NCBI RefSeq assembly: GCF_000474275.2
Contig: NZ_ATAE01000018.1
Coordinates: 28,974 to 92,973 of the forward strand
Direction: 5' to 3'
From: Alkalihalophilus marmarensis DSM 21297
Lineage (GTDB): Bacteria > Bacillota > Bacilli > Bacillales > Bacillaceae_D
Length of the DNA: 64,000 nt
The notes beneath the pieces were generated by a model. That model did not search any database. It saw only the letters and a list, made by a program, of their open reading frames with translations, and was not told the origin of the DNA. This document shows positions 34,202 to 42,667 of the stretch, one piece after another (position 1 is the stretch's first letter; the number at the start of each line of letters is the position of its first letter). Made by a program: the position numbers and the translations under genes.

Positions 34202-35479
34202 CTACACGGACCTCCTTTTTGGAAACACAAGAACACTGAGCGCTAATAACACAACAGTGATTATTATGATCCGGAGTAAAAGCGGCCAAACAGCCACCAT
34301 TCCAAGTCCTTGCATCCACTGCAAGTAAGCCGTTAATGCTGCCCCGTTCGGCGTCCAGTTTCCAATTTCACTAACAATTTCAGGCATTCCTGTGGTCGGG
34401 AAAAAGCTTCCTCCTGCAAAGGCAAGGATCGTTACAAGTCCTCCAGCAAATACGTATGACACACTGTCTGTATCCCATTTAGTTGAAAGAGCAGTTAATA
34501 ATGCGGCAAACCCTCCAACACATAGAGAAAGCAATAATGATATTAATCCCATGCCTGCCCAAAATTCCACTGATTCAAAGGAAAAGGATTGGAATAATAA
34601 GGATGATAAACTAAATAAAATCACAAGCTGCAAGAATGATATGACTGTGGCTGCGATTGCTTTTCCACTTAAATAAGCCATTGGTGATGTACCTGAGAGC
34701 ATAATTCGGTGAAAAACATGCTGTTTCTTTTCTACAAACGCCTTACTTGAAATGGTTGAGCCTACAAATAGAACAAACATGACTGCCATTCCAATTGTGT
34801 AGTACTGAAAAGAAGATATCGGTTCCTTTGCCGTAATGGTTTCCACCCCTCCAACCTCGAACGGCTCTGCTTCACTGATTTCTGCGGCACCACTCTCCCC
34901 CGCTGCTTGTGCAACGGCCGTCTCAAAATTCAAGGTATCAAGAAAGCTTTCCATCAAATGTTCAAGCACATTTGTTTTCATTGAGTATTCATTTACAGTG
35001 ATTTCTAATTCACTTCCGCTGTCTTGGTTTATTATTATTTTGTTTAAAATACGGTATGTGAAATTATTTGGTATAGCAATGATTGCATCAACGCTGCCTT
35101 CTTTTAATTGCTGTTTTGCAGCAGCTTCGCTTAGCTCGGTGATCTCGATTATTTCTTTCACTTCTTCACTTGAAAACATCTGATGAAGCATTGGAATCGG
35201 ACTGACTTCAACAGCTGTTGCTCCTAACGTTTCTACTGCCTCATCAGGCAGTCCGCTCGCCTTAAGATCTTCAATAAACTGTGCGATCCCCTCTTCTTCA
35301 TGATCATTTTGCACAATGGCTACGTTCATGTGCAAGGCTTCCATATCTCCGCCAAGCAGCCCTCTTAATGCAAAGCCGAGAATTGTTAAAAGGATAAACG
35401 GCATGGCAAGCAGGACAATTAATTCACTTCGATCGCGGATCAGCACGAGAATATCTTTTTTCAAAAATGTACCCATCAT
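34202..35479 (-). CDS. ABC-2 exporter permease (LnrM-like)
   Basis: A 425-residue protein (start ATG 35479 or 35476). Helix one is followed by an extracytoplasmic domain of about 190 residues, then five or more helices. Same architecture as the neighbouring permease, the pair arising by duplication in the family. Starts 8 nt after the ATPase stop. Confidence 0.87.
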   Translation of the reverse strand: MMGTFLKKDILVLIRDRSELIVLLAMPFILLTILGFALRGLLGGDMEALHMNVAIVQNDHEEEGIAQFIEDLKASGLPDEAVETLGATAVEVSPIPMLHQMFSSEEVKEIIEITELSEAAAKQQLKEGSVDAIIAIPNNFTYRILNKIIINQDSGSELEITVNEYSMKTNVLEHLMESFLDTLNFETAVAQAAGESGAAEISEAEPFEVGGVETITAKEPISSFQYYTIGMAVMFVLFVGSTISSKAFVEKKQHVFHRIMLSGTSPMAYLSGKAIAATVISFLQLVILFSLSSLLFQSFSFESVEFWAGMGLISLLLSLCVGGFAALLTALSTKWDTDSVSYVFAGGLVTILAFAGGSFFPTTGMPEIVSEIGNWTPNGAALTAYLQWMQGLGMVAVWPLLLRIIIITVVLLALSVLVFPKRRSV

Positions 35480-35486
35480 ATCCCCC

Positions 35487-36419
35487 CTAGTCTCTTAGCT
35501 TTCTGCCCGTTAAGTGTAAGAAAACATCTTCTAAGGTAGGGACTTGAACGTTTACATTCAAAATGTGTGCTTGATGTTTTTCTGCTTCTTGGAAAATCGT
35601 TGCTAAAAGCCTGCTTCCTTTAGGGACAATTAATTTAAGGCCTTTCTCTGTTTCGATCGTCTGCCGGATGCTGTCATGCGTTTTCAACTCAGCTGTGAGA
35701 GTTGGATATGGTTTATCAAGTTCAAGAAGTATTGTTTCTTCTCCGGATAATATGCTTTTTAATTCCTCTTTTGTGCCGCTCGCCATGACCCGGCCGTGAT
35801 CCATAATGTAGACGCGGTCACACAGCCTCTCCACTTCTTCCATGTAGTGGCTAGTGTAGAGCACAGTCAGACCTTTCTCTTCATTTAGATGACGTACGGT
35901 TTCTAGAATATGACTGCGAGATTGAGGGTCGATCCCGACAGTAGGTTCATCCATAATAAGAATCTCTGGTTCATGCAGCATCGCAGCGGCCATATTAATC
36001 CTGCGCTGCATCCCGCCAGAATATGTTTTGACAATCTCCTTTTGTCTTCCTTCTAGTCCTACAATCTCAAGCACCTCTTGGATTCTCTTGTCTAAGGTTT
36101 TTCCTTTTAAACCGTATAGCCTGCCGAAAAACTTAAGGTTTTCATATGCCGTAAGCTCGGTGTATAACGCAATTTCCTGCGGTACGATGCCTAACACATT
36201 TCTCATTTTACTCGGATTCTTAATCACACTTTCCCCGTGCAAATACACCTCACCTGACGTTGGTTTAACTAACGTAGAAATCATGGAAATCGTCGTTGAT
36301 TTACCTGCCCCGTTCGGTCCTAGCAGGCCGACTGACTCCCCTTTATCTAAATACAAGCTCACCCCGTCTACTGCAGGCTTTGTTTTAAATACTTTTTTCA
36401 ATGCTTCTGTCTCAAGCAT
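35487..36419 (-). CDS. ABC exporter ATPase (LnrL-like)
   Basis: A 310-residue protein with Walker A G-P-N-G-A-G-K-S-T, signature S-G-G-M-Q-R-R, Walker B I-L-I-M-D-E-P, switch His Y-T-S-H-Y and the C-terminal P-T-L-E-D-V-F-L-H-L-T-G-R-x-L-R-D tail. Very similar in order of motifs to the ATPase at 7977-8921. It is separated from the upstream regulator gene by a hairpin, so it may have its own promoter. Confidence 0.92.
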   Translation of the reverse strand: MLETEALKKVFKTKPAVDGVSLYLDKGESVGLLGPNGAGKSTTISMISTLVKPTSGEVYLHGESVIKNPSKMRNVLGIVPQEIALYTELTAYENLKFFGRLYGLKGKTLDKRIQEVLEIVGLEGRQKEIVKTYSGGMQRRINMAAAMLHEPEILIMDEPTVGIDPQSRSHILETVRHLNEEKGLTVLYTSHYMEEVERLCDRVYIMDHGRVMASGTKEELKSILSGEETILLELDKPYPTLTAELKTHDSIRQTIETEKGLKLIVPKGSRLLATIFQEAEKHQAHILNVNVQVPTLEDVFLHLTGRKLRD

Positions 36420-36470
36420 GCTTCATCCCTCCCACACAAAACTTCCATCTATCAAATAGTATATAAACGA

Positions 36471-36493
36471 AAAGACAGTGCGCACACTGTCTT
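36471..36493 (-). terminator. Hairpin between regulator and exporter genes
   Basis: On the minus strand AAGACAGTG pairs with CACTGTCTT around TGCG, then TTCGTTTATATACT. It may be a weak terminator or attenuator separating HK-RR from ATPase-permease transcription, and overlaps possible promoter sequence (TATACT). Confidence 0.5.
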
Positions 36494-36536
36494 CAGTCAT
36501 CACTTATGTATCTACCTATGACTTGAGTCACTTTTT

Positions 36537-37169
36537 CTACACGACATTGTGGCGGATTGCATAAATGGCCAGCTGTGTGCGGTCACGTAAGTTTAATTTA
36601 TCAAGAATCGTACTAATATGATTTTTGATCGTGCCGACAGATAATGAAAGCTCTTCTGAGATCTCTTTATTGCTAAGCCCTTCGCCTACAAGCTTCATAA
36701 TCGCTAACTCTCTTGGGGTAATAGCTGGGTCTACCACGGCATCATTTGTTTTCTTCATTAATCGTGGCATCACTTTTGCTGCAACATGCTCCTCGATTGA
36801 TAGCCCGCCTGATAAACAACTCCTGATCGCCCGGATTAACTCAATCGCATCAGCATCTTTCAGCATATAGCCGCGAGCCCCGTTACGCAGCGCCTCAAGT
36901 GCGTATTCATCATCATTAAAGGTCGTCAAGATTAATACCTTTCGTTCAGGCCAGCGAGAATGCATAATCCGTGCTGCTTCTAGTCCGTCCATTACAGGCA
37001 TACGGATATCTAGGATGATGACATCAAAATACTGGCTTTCACATAAGGCGACTGCCTCTTTCCCGTTCGCAGCCTCACCCGTCACCTTTAACTCAGGATC
37101 TGTTTCAATCATCATTTTCAATCCTTGTCTGACCATCCCCTGATCTTCTGCTAATAAAATACGTACCAT
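36537..37169 (-). CDS. NarL/LuxR-type response regulator (LnrK-like)
   Basis: About 210 residues from ATG 37169, which follows GGAAGGAGGGG; the open frame's 30 extra codons overlap the kinase gene and lack a site. Receiver domain with A-E-D-Q, phospho-acceptor Asp in I-I-L-D-I-R-M-P and Lys in M-L-K-D; C-terminal LuxR HTH (L-V-G-E-G-L-S-N-K-E-I-S). One base separates it from the kinase stop. Should regulate the adjacent exporter. Confidence 0.92.
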   Translation of the reverse strand: MVRILLAEDQGMVRQGLKMMIETDPELKVTGEAANGKEAVALCESQYFDVIILDIRMPVMDGLEAARIMHSRWPERKVLILTTFNDDEYALEALRNGARGYMLKDADAIELIRAIRSCLSGGLSIEEHVAAKVMPRLMKKTNDAVVDPAITPRELAIMKLVGEGLSNKEISEELSLSVGTIKNHISTILDKLNLRDRTQLAIYAIRHNVV

Positions 37170-37170
37170 C

Positions 37171-38295
37171 TTACCCCTCCTTCCTGTCTTGAATCGGCAA
37201 TGTGCCGCGTACAACAAATTGACGATTTCCTTGATAGATTTCAAGCTGTCCTGAAACATTCTCTACTCTCTCTCGCATCGATTTCAGTCCAAACCCTTCT
37301 GTATAAGGTCTTTCTTCCTTTAATGGATTCGTGACTTCAAAGCGGAATACCTCCCCGGCTGGTGCTTCAAACGTAATACTCACTTCACGGCCGCCACTGT
37401 GGCGCATCATATTTGTCAGTGCTTCTTGAATGACTCGATAAACGGTGATCATTTGCTCGTTTGAAAGAGTGGCTGAAGTGGCACCTGGTTTTAACGAAAA
37501 TTGAATCCGTAAAAAATTCTCTGCTTCAAGTTTTCTGATTAAATTCATAATCGCAGATATCCCGCCGACCTCATCTTGTTTTAATGTTTTAACTGCACTT
37601 CTTGTTTCCTCTAAACTTTCCTTTGCTAGTTCCTTTAGCTTTAGCAAATCGGATGCAGTCTGCACGTCAGCTTTAAGCCTTGAGACTTCGATCTGCATTA
37701 AAAGGGCCGTTAATTTATGCCCAACCGAATCATGGATATCACGAGCAATCTGCGTACGTTCCTCCTGCCTTGCAAGGTGCTCGCTTGCAGCTACCTGTCG
37801 TTTTACTTTACGGTATTCACTTAAAAGAGCTTCATTTCGTGCAGTAACCTCTTTGTGGCTGTTGTAATAATGATAGAAAGCCATGAAGCCCAACCCGACC
37901 ATGCTGAAATAAAGGATCAGAAACATTGCTGAAAAAGAAGGATACCCAAGCATCGTTGGTGCCAATGTTACGCCCAATAGGAGGACACCCAACATTCCTG
38001 CATACCATTTAGATACATGCAGCACAGCCTTCCCCAAAATAAGTGAATAGATGAAGAGCGTATAAGGATTTGGGTCTGATGGCGGCTGCGGCCATAGTGT
38101 CAGCGTCGTAACGATCGCTGCTGCAGCTAAGGTGATAGTAAAAATTGCTTTTCTTTTTTTACCTAATGCAGATAAAAAGAAAAGGGCAAAAAAGGCCGCT
38201 GCTCCTAATACGTGCAGCGGAGTTATGGATGTGTGTATTATGGCCGCTGTCCAAGAGATGCCTAGTATAGCTAGCCATAACCAGTATGAAGGCAT
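37171..38295 (-). CDS. Sensor histidine kinase (LnrJ/DesK-like)
   Basis: About 374 residues from ATG 38295 after GAGAGGAGGGA; the frame upstream is not coding-like. Several N-terminal helices (about 1-145), phospho-acceptor His in A-R-D-I-H-D-S-V-G-H-K, N-box E-A-L-T-N-M-M-R-H-S and G-box G-F-G-L-K-S-M. Intramembrane-sensing type. Partner of the regulator downstream; together with the exporter it suggests a response to membrane-damaging antibiotics. Confidence 0.9.
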   Translation of the reverse strand: MPSYWLWLAILGISWTAAIIHTSITPLHVLGAAAFFALFFLSALGKKRKAIFTITLAAAAIVTTLTLWPQPPSDPNPYTLFIYSLILGKAVLHVSKWYAGMLGVLLLGVTLAPTMLGYPSFSAMFLILYFSMVGLGFMAFYHYYNSHKEVTARNEALLSEYRKVKRQVAASEHLARQEERTQIARDIHDSVGHKLTALLMQIEVSRLKADVQTASDLLKLKELAKESLEETRSAVKTLKQDEVGGISAIMNLIRKLEAENFLRIQFSLKPGATSATLSNEQMITVYRVIQEALTNMMRHSGGREVSITFEAPAGEVFRFEVTNPLKEERPYTEGFGLKSMRERVENVSGQLEIYQGNRQFVVRGTLPIQDRKEG

Positions 38296-38568
38296 GGTGT
38301 CCCTCCTCTCTGATGTTAGATATTTATTTAGAGATGTCTTTTTTAACCAGTTAATTGTAGCAGAGATGGGGGTGTGAGGGGAAGGTTTACAGAACCATGT
38401 ATTGGGTGAACATCTAGTTTGGAGCACCTTTACCCCTCTCCTTATAATCATAGTTCAAATGGAGCAATTTCATACGAACCTACTAACCTTGTTATCCCAC
38501 CTGTGATTATATGGTAAATTTAGAAAGATATATTTCATTTACGAATTTTAAGATTAGGTGTGATTAAT

Positions 38569-39228
38569 GTGCAAAAACGTATAGTAGTTTTGAGTATGGT
38601 AGCAATACTCGGATTAGTGAGTTATTTTACAGTAAGGTTTATGAATAGTGAGGCCACTGCTTTAAACGATTCATTTACGAAAGAATTCATAGTAGAGGAA
38701 TATGTCGAGGAAGATTTTCATTTATTCGAATCTAAAACTGGTCAATATCGGATGCTGTTTCCAAATGAGTTTCAGATGATTAGTGAGCCGCCGGAGTTTT
38801 ATGGGAGGCAGGGCACTCATTATGAACATTGGTTCGGAACTATACTCAAGGAAACCACTAATGGAATATCTCCATCTCTTAAAGTGACTTATAAAGATGA
38901 AGAAGTTGATTTAACTGAAATCAAATTAAATTCCATGTTAAATAACCATGCATATAAGGATAATTATGAAACCATTAATTTAAGTGAAACTACCATTTAC
39001 TATGGATCATCTTCATTAATTTTTGAAGGTACCAAAGCCATCATTACAGATCCAAAAGTCAATCAAGCAAACACATACTTTGGACTAATTAGTGATAATA
39101 ACTCGAATAAAAGTGTTGAATTTTATTACTCCTTAGATTGTATTGATAAAGAACGTGGTTGCGAAATAAATTCGGACCTGGAACATGACATTATATTAAA
39201 AATAATAAGAAGCACCGAATTTCAATAG
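38569..39228 (+). CDS. Membrane-anchored protein, copy 1 (candidate immunity protein)
   Basis: About 219 residues. The start GTG 38569 is 8 nt after AGGTG; the same layout occurs in copy 2. An N-terminal signal anchor without a lipobox Cys (about 5-22) precedes an acidic extracytoplasmic domain with two C-terminal Cys (D-C-I-D-K-E-R-G-C), probably a disulfide. It is a paralogue of the next gene: residues about 29-80 are almost identical, and the rest diverges. Position before a lipase-toxin-like gene and surface anchoring fit a TilA-like immunity role; this is inference. Confidence 0.65.
   Translation: MQKRIVVLSMVAILGLVSYFTVRFMNSEATALNDSFTKEFIVEEYVEEDFHLFESKTGQYRMLFPNEFQMISEPPEFYGRQGTHYEHWFGTILKETTNGISPSLKVTYKDEEVDLTEIKLNSMLNNHAYKDNYETINLSETTIYYGSSSLIFEGTKAIITDPKVNQANTYFGLISDNNSNKSVEFYYSLDCIDKERGCEINSDLEHDIILKIIRSTEFQ
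38656..38808 (+). repeat. Near-identical 153-bp block, copy 1
   Basis: Matches 39516-39668 at about 145 of 153 positions counted by eye, with no gaps, inside the two paralogous genes. Similarity drops sharply at the 3' end. Confidence 0.8.
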
Positions 39229-39428
39229 TTTTTTACCTCACTACCCTTATTAAACTTCAACATCTCAATACTTTATAACTAACAACAACCCTATCTCCTC
39301 TCTTCTTATTAGTTCTTTTGAATCAATTTGCAACTATAATCTGCTGAATGCGTTAAAGTAATTGTGATTATATGGTAAATTTTAATAAATGTTATTTTTC
39401 TATGAATTTATGATTAGGTGTGATGTGG

Positions 39429-40088
39429 GTGCAAAAGCGAATTGTAATGGTTAGTTTATTCATTTTACTTGTGTTAGGAGGTTTTTTCGTAGTGAAAGCC
39501 ATGAATGGTGAAGCGACTGCTTTGAACGATTCGTTTACGAAAGAATTCATTGTAGAGGAGTTTGTTGAGGAGGATTTTCATTTATTCGAATCTAAAACTG
39601 GTCAATATCGGATGCTGTTTCCAAATGAGTTTCAAATGATTAGTGAGCCGCCGGAGTTTTATGGGAGGAGAGGCGTAGGATTCGAAAATTGGTCTGCTCA
39701 GATTTTCGGTTCTAATAATGGCCTGAGGCATGCTTTTCAAGTAAAGTTTACTAATGATGAAGTTGATTTATTCAATAGTAGATTAAATACTATGCTAGGC
39801 AATTATGCATACCAAGATCAATATCAAGAACTAGAAAACGATCAAACGTTAATTTATCATGGATCATCTTTTATAACTGTCATTGACAAAAAAGGTGTTA
39901 TTAAAGACCCTAATAAGTATGAAGCAAATAGTTTCTTTGGTTTGGTAAGAGATAAAAATTCAAATAAATCAATAGAACTATATTACTCTTTAACTTGTTT
40001 TAACGAAGAGCTTGGTTGTTCTGTTAATGCTAATTATCAATATGAGTTTGCTTTAAAATTAATGGAAAGTATTAAATTCAATAATTAA
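39429..40088 (+). CDS. Membrane-anchored protein, copy 2 (candidate immunity protein)
   Basis: About 219 residues, start GTG 39429 after AGGTG. Same plan as copy 1: signal anchor, conserved E-E-D-F-H-L-F-E-S-K-T-G-Q block, divergent middle, and a C-terminal pair of Cys (T-C-F-N-E-E-L-G-C). Its upstream region also repeats copy 1's (GTGATTATATGGTAAATTT, then GATTAGGTGTGAT), so each copy may have its own promoter. It ends 11 nt before the lipase-like gene, implying co-expression. Confidence 0.65.
   Translation: MQKRIVMVSLFILLVLGGFFVVKAMNGEATALNDSFTKEFIVEEFVEEDFHLFESKTGQYRMLFPNEFQMISEPPEFYGRRGVGFENWSAQIFGSNNGLRHAFQVKFTNDEVDLFNSRLNTMLGNYAYQDQYQELENDQTLIYHGSSFITVIDKKGVIKDPNKYEANSFFGLVRDKNSNKSIELYYSLTCFNEELGCSVNANYQYEFALKLMESIKFNN
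39516..39668 (+). repeat. Near-identical 153-bp block, copy 2
   Basis: Partner of 38656-38808; see that entry for the match. Confidence 0.8.
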
Positions 40089-40099
40089 GAGGTTTAATT

Positions 40100-41698
40100 A
40101 TGAATAAGCCGACGATAGATAACAATACAAGAAACCATTTGACTCAATTACAATATACAGATAACTTTACAGTTGAGGATGTTAGAACGATTGTAAATGA
40201 CCAAATGAAAGGTAATTTAGATGACATTGAGATCAATATTTATCATAGTAATGATTTAAGAATAGGAAGAGAATCTGGATTTGACGGTTCTGCAATTCAT
40301 TTAATTAACGAAGATCTGAATATAAATGAGGTGTATTACATCTTCCGTGGGACAGTGAAATTTGAAGATATTTACTATAATGCATCGGGGATTGCTACCG
40401 CTTCAAATACTGAGCAAATAGACGATGCAGAAATATTCTTCGACACTGTTCAAAGAATTCTACCACAACAGGAACTCAAGCTTTATGGTGATGGTCACTC
40501 CCTCGGAGGTCATCTAATAAACAGTTTAGCATTAAAAAAGCAAGTATTCACCAATGTGCGAGGCTTAAACGATGCACCTATTAATGCTTATCAAATGGCT
40601 CAATATGATACTATGTTTTCTACTTATCTTACAAATAAAACCGGTGTAGAAAATCCACAAACTCTCAAAGAAGAAACCATCACAGCTCTTGCTCGTGATT
40701 TCTACAAGGAACAATCTAAAGTGATCAGCCACACCCGGGTTAAAGGTGATCCACTTTATTCGCAGAGCTTTCCTGGCAAATTGTACATTGGTGAGCAGAT
40801 TCATTATATTGGCGATTTAGAGACGAGGGATTTTCCAGACGTTGGTCAATACCCGTTATCTAACTTGGCTAAATACTCTCCTCATCTCACATTAGATAAA
40901 CTGCGGTATGAATCAAAGGTTGGTTCTTTATTTTGGTTGGTGCGAGAAACAGATCAACGCTTTGGGAGCGAAGGTGTGGAGTACGTCATGACGAATTGGC
41001 AGGATATTCTTCGCCGCTCAGCCGCTAGACCCGAGGGTCAATTAGCTTTAGGAGCTTCTGGAACGTATTTATTGTACACAGCTCAGCAAGCTCTGAGAAG
41101 TCCGGGTATCTTATACCAGTCTTATGAGGTTAAGTCCAATTGGCACCTTGTCCATAACCACACGTTAGATGCGCTTATTTCCTATTACAATGAACCACAT
41201 GACACGAAGCAAACGATCTATCAAGTTCAAGATGTGATCTCTGGGGAGTATGTCCTCTTGAATAAACAGGACTTAAGAGAATTCGGGTTACGTTATGAGC
41301 ATGCGATTGAACAAAAATATCTTATTCTGCAAGAACTGAGAACGTTCTTGTATCAAGAAATAGAGGACTTGTATGATGGGGTCAAACGAGATTTAAATGC
41401 GAAAATGACCTCACTTGAATCCTCTCCTGGCTCAATCGTATCCACACCGAAACGATCCACAGGCGGTGTCCTAGGTGGAAGTTTCTCTGATTTTAGAACG
41501 TTAGATCGGATTGAGTTTGATCGTTCCTTTAAACCTATGGATGAAGCGATTACCAATCCTGTATACAATGTGATCAATCAAATCGAAAATGAGATTAATC
41601 ACCTAGAATCCTTCGTATCGTCGTTTCAGGCCACTTATCTTGAAATGTTTGCAACAGATGAATCAATTGCCAGCTCAATCGGTACTTATGCGAGGTGA
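40100..41698 (+). CDS. Reverse-architecture lipase effector, TslA-like (candidate T7SS toxin)
   Basis: A 532-residue protein without a signal peptide. The N-terminal alpha/beta hydrolase domain (about 1-270) has a lipase class-3-like oxyanion segment I-F-R-G-T (81-85) and a nucleophile elbow G132-H-S134-L-G136-G. The second half (about 370-532) is mainly helical, with a Gly-rich linker (about 453-462) and a final long helix pair (E-N-E-I-N-H-L-E-S-F-V-S-S-F). Enzyme first, helical targeting domain last, with a small helical protein next door, is the arrangement known for the Staphylococcus aureus T7SS lipase TslA. The substrate would be membrane phospholipid or another ester. No ESX secretion genes are in the window. 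A house-keeping intracellular lipase is the alternative. Confidence 0.65.
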   Translation: MNKPTIDNNTRNHLTQLQYTDNFTVEDVRTIVNDQMKGNLDDIEINIYHSNDLRIGRESGFDGSAIHLINEDLNINEVYYIFRGTVKFEDIYYNASGIATASNTEQIDDAEIFFDTVQRILPQQELKLYGDGHSLGGHLINSLALKKQVFTNVRGLNDAPINAYQMAQYDTMFSTYLTNKTGVENPQTLKEETITALARDFYKEQSKVISHTRVKGDPLYSQSFPGKLYIGEQIHYIGDLETRDFPDVGQYPLSNLAKYSPHLTLDKLRYESKVGSLFWLVRETDQRFGSEGVEYVMTNWQDILRRSAARPEGQLALGASGTYLLYTAQQALRSPGILYQSYEVKSNWHLVHNHTLDALISYYNEPHDTKQTIYQVQDVISGEYVLLNKQDLREFGLRYEHAIEQKYLILQELRTFLYQEIEDLYDGVKRDLNAKMTSLESSPGSIVSTPKRSTGGVLGGSFSDFRTLDRIEFDRSFKPMDEAITNPVYNVINQIENEINHLESFVSSFQATYLEMFATDESIASSIGTYAR

Positions 41699-41704
41699 AT
41701 CTAT

Positions 41705-42022
41705 ATGGTCTTTAGACGTACTCATACCTTTACCAATCATTCAAGTTCGCTTATAGACGAAAAAGCGAACCGGTTTAGATCCTTAATTGAACGAAATGAA
41801 GAAGCGAATCATACGATTTACCAAGCAAAGCAGCTGATTGAATCACAATCTGGTGAATATATCGATTCCCTATTATCCTTTTCCGATCAATATCAACGTA
41901 TATCCACTCATACAAATCAAGAACATCTTTTATTCTCTGTGCCTGAATTTCAAATGAGGTCGCAGCATTTCTTTCAAAAAGCACATAAGAGGCCATATTC
42001 GGTGTTTTATACGTACGGCTAA
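41705..42022 (+). CDS. Small helical protein, candidate TlaA-like partner of the lipase
   Basis: A 105-residue soluble, helical protein starting 6 nt after the lipase stop; its GAGGTGAAT site is inside the lipase gene, so they are translated together. The heptad-like charged sequence (E-K-A-N-R-F-R-S-L-I-E-R-N-E-E-A) suggests a coiled-coil hairpin of WXG100-like size, but there is no W-x-G motif. By position and size it fits the TlaA-type helper that binds the C-terminal domain of TslA. S. aureus has two such proteins; only one is seen here. Confidence 0.6.
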   Translation: MVFRRTHTFTNHSSSLIDEKANRFRSLIERNEEANHTIYQAKQLIESQSGEYIDSLLSFSDQYQRISTHTNQEHLLFSVPEFQMRSQHFFQKAHKRPYSVFYTYG

Positions 42023-42055
42023 AAAAGGAATCTTCTAAGAAAGAGATTCCTTTTT
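42021..42055. terminator. Terminator of the lipase operon (bidirectional)
   Basis: AAAAAGGAATCTT and AGAGATTCCTTTTT pair, placed between converging genes. Confidence 0.85.
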
Positions 42056-42566
42056 ACTTTACTTCTTTTTCTATCACATCCGCTTGCCCTTCTGTTTCAA
42101 CAACCGCCATTTCTTTTTTTACGTTTTCTTTTATATGCTGGACGTCTTCGATTTGCCGCTTCTTAATCGTGACTTCATTTAATTGGACAGGATGTTTGCT
42201 GATGTCTATTTCCTCTTCTTTCAATGGAATTCGTAACTCGTCCTCACTTCCCGCTTCGATTACCATCTCTTCTCGTCTAATCGGAACGGTAATCGTTTTT
42301 TTATCTTCAACTATTTCCTTGTGTATCTTCACTTCACCTGTTTGCATGCGTTCTTTTTTTATATCCATTTCCTCTTCACGGAGCAACATGGTTTGTGAGT
42401 CTGAAACCTGCTTACTTTCTGCTGATGATTTTTTCTTATACCATGTGCCGACGATTCCCCCCACAATAGCTCCAGAAATGGCTCCAGTCCCTACTGTGAT
42501 ATTCAAAAGTAAACTTAGGAGTCCTCCTACAACTGCTCCACTGATGATAAACATACCCATTGACAT
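42054..42566 (-). CDS. Glycine-zipper + DUF2382 (YsnF/AvaK) protein
   Basis: A 170-residue protein. The Gly-rich hydrophobic N-terminus (about 1-46; G-A-I-S-G-A-I-V-G-G-I-V-G) can insert in a membrane, and is followed by a DUF2382 domain with repeated R-x-E-E-x-x-I / V-x-K-x-I-V-E motifs. B. subtilis YsnF is a general-stress protein with this domain. Neighbouring paralogue at 42668. Molecular function unknown. Confidence 0.8.
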   Translation of the reverse strand: MSMGMFIISGAVVGGLLSLLLNITVGTGAISGAIVGGIVGTWYKKKSSAESKQVSDSQTMLLREEEMDIKKERMQTGEVKIHKEIVEDKKTITVPIRREEMVIEAGSEDELRIPLKEEEIDISKHPVQLNEVTIKKRQIEDVQHIKENVKKEMAVVETEGQADVIEKEVK

Positions 42567-42618
42567 GCCTCCTGCAACATATTTGGCTATAGTTTAGCCT
42601 AATGGAGAAATTTATATC

Positions 42619-42657
42619 AAAAATCCCTACTTAACATAAGCTAAGTAGGGAAAAAAA
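42619..42657 (-). terminator. Terminator of the 42668 gene
   Basis: On the minus strand CCCTACTTA and TAAGTAGGG pair, preceded by T7 and followed by ATTTTTG. Confidence 0.8.
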
Positions 42658-42667
42658 GAGGAACTAA

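Noticed and set aside
38569..39228. Lipoprotein assignment for the candidate immunity proteins
   Set aside because: The N-terminal helix has no Cys, so no lipobox; a signal anchor is the better reading.
42054..42566. Phage or colicin-type toxin because of the glycine-zipper helix
   Set aside because: The C-terminal DUF2382 repeats and the paralogue next to it fit a stress protein better.
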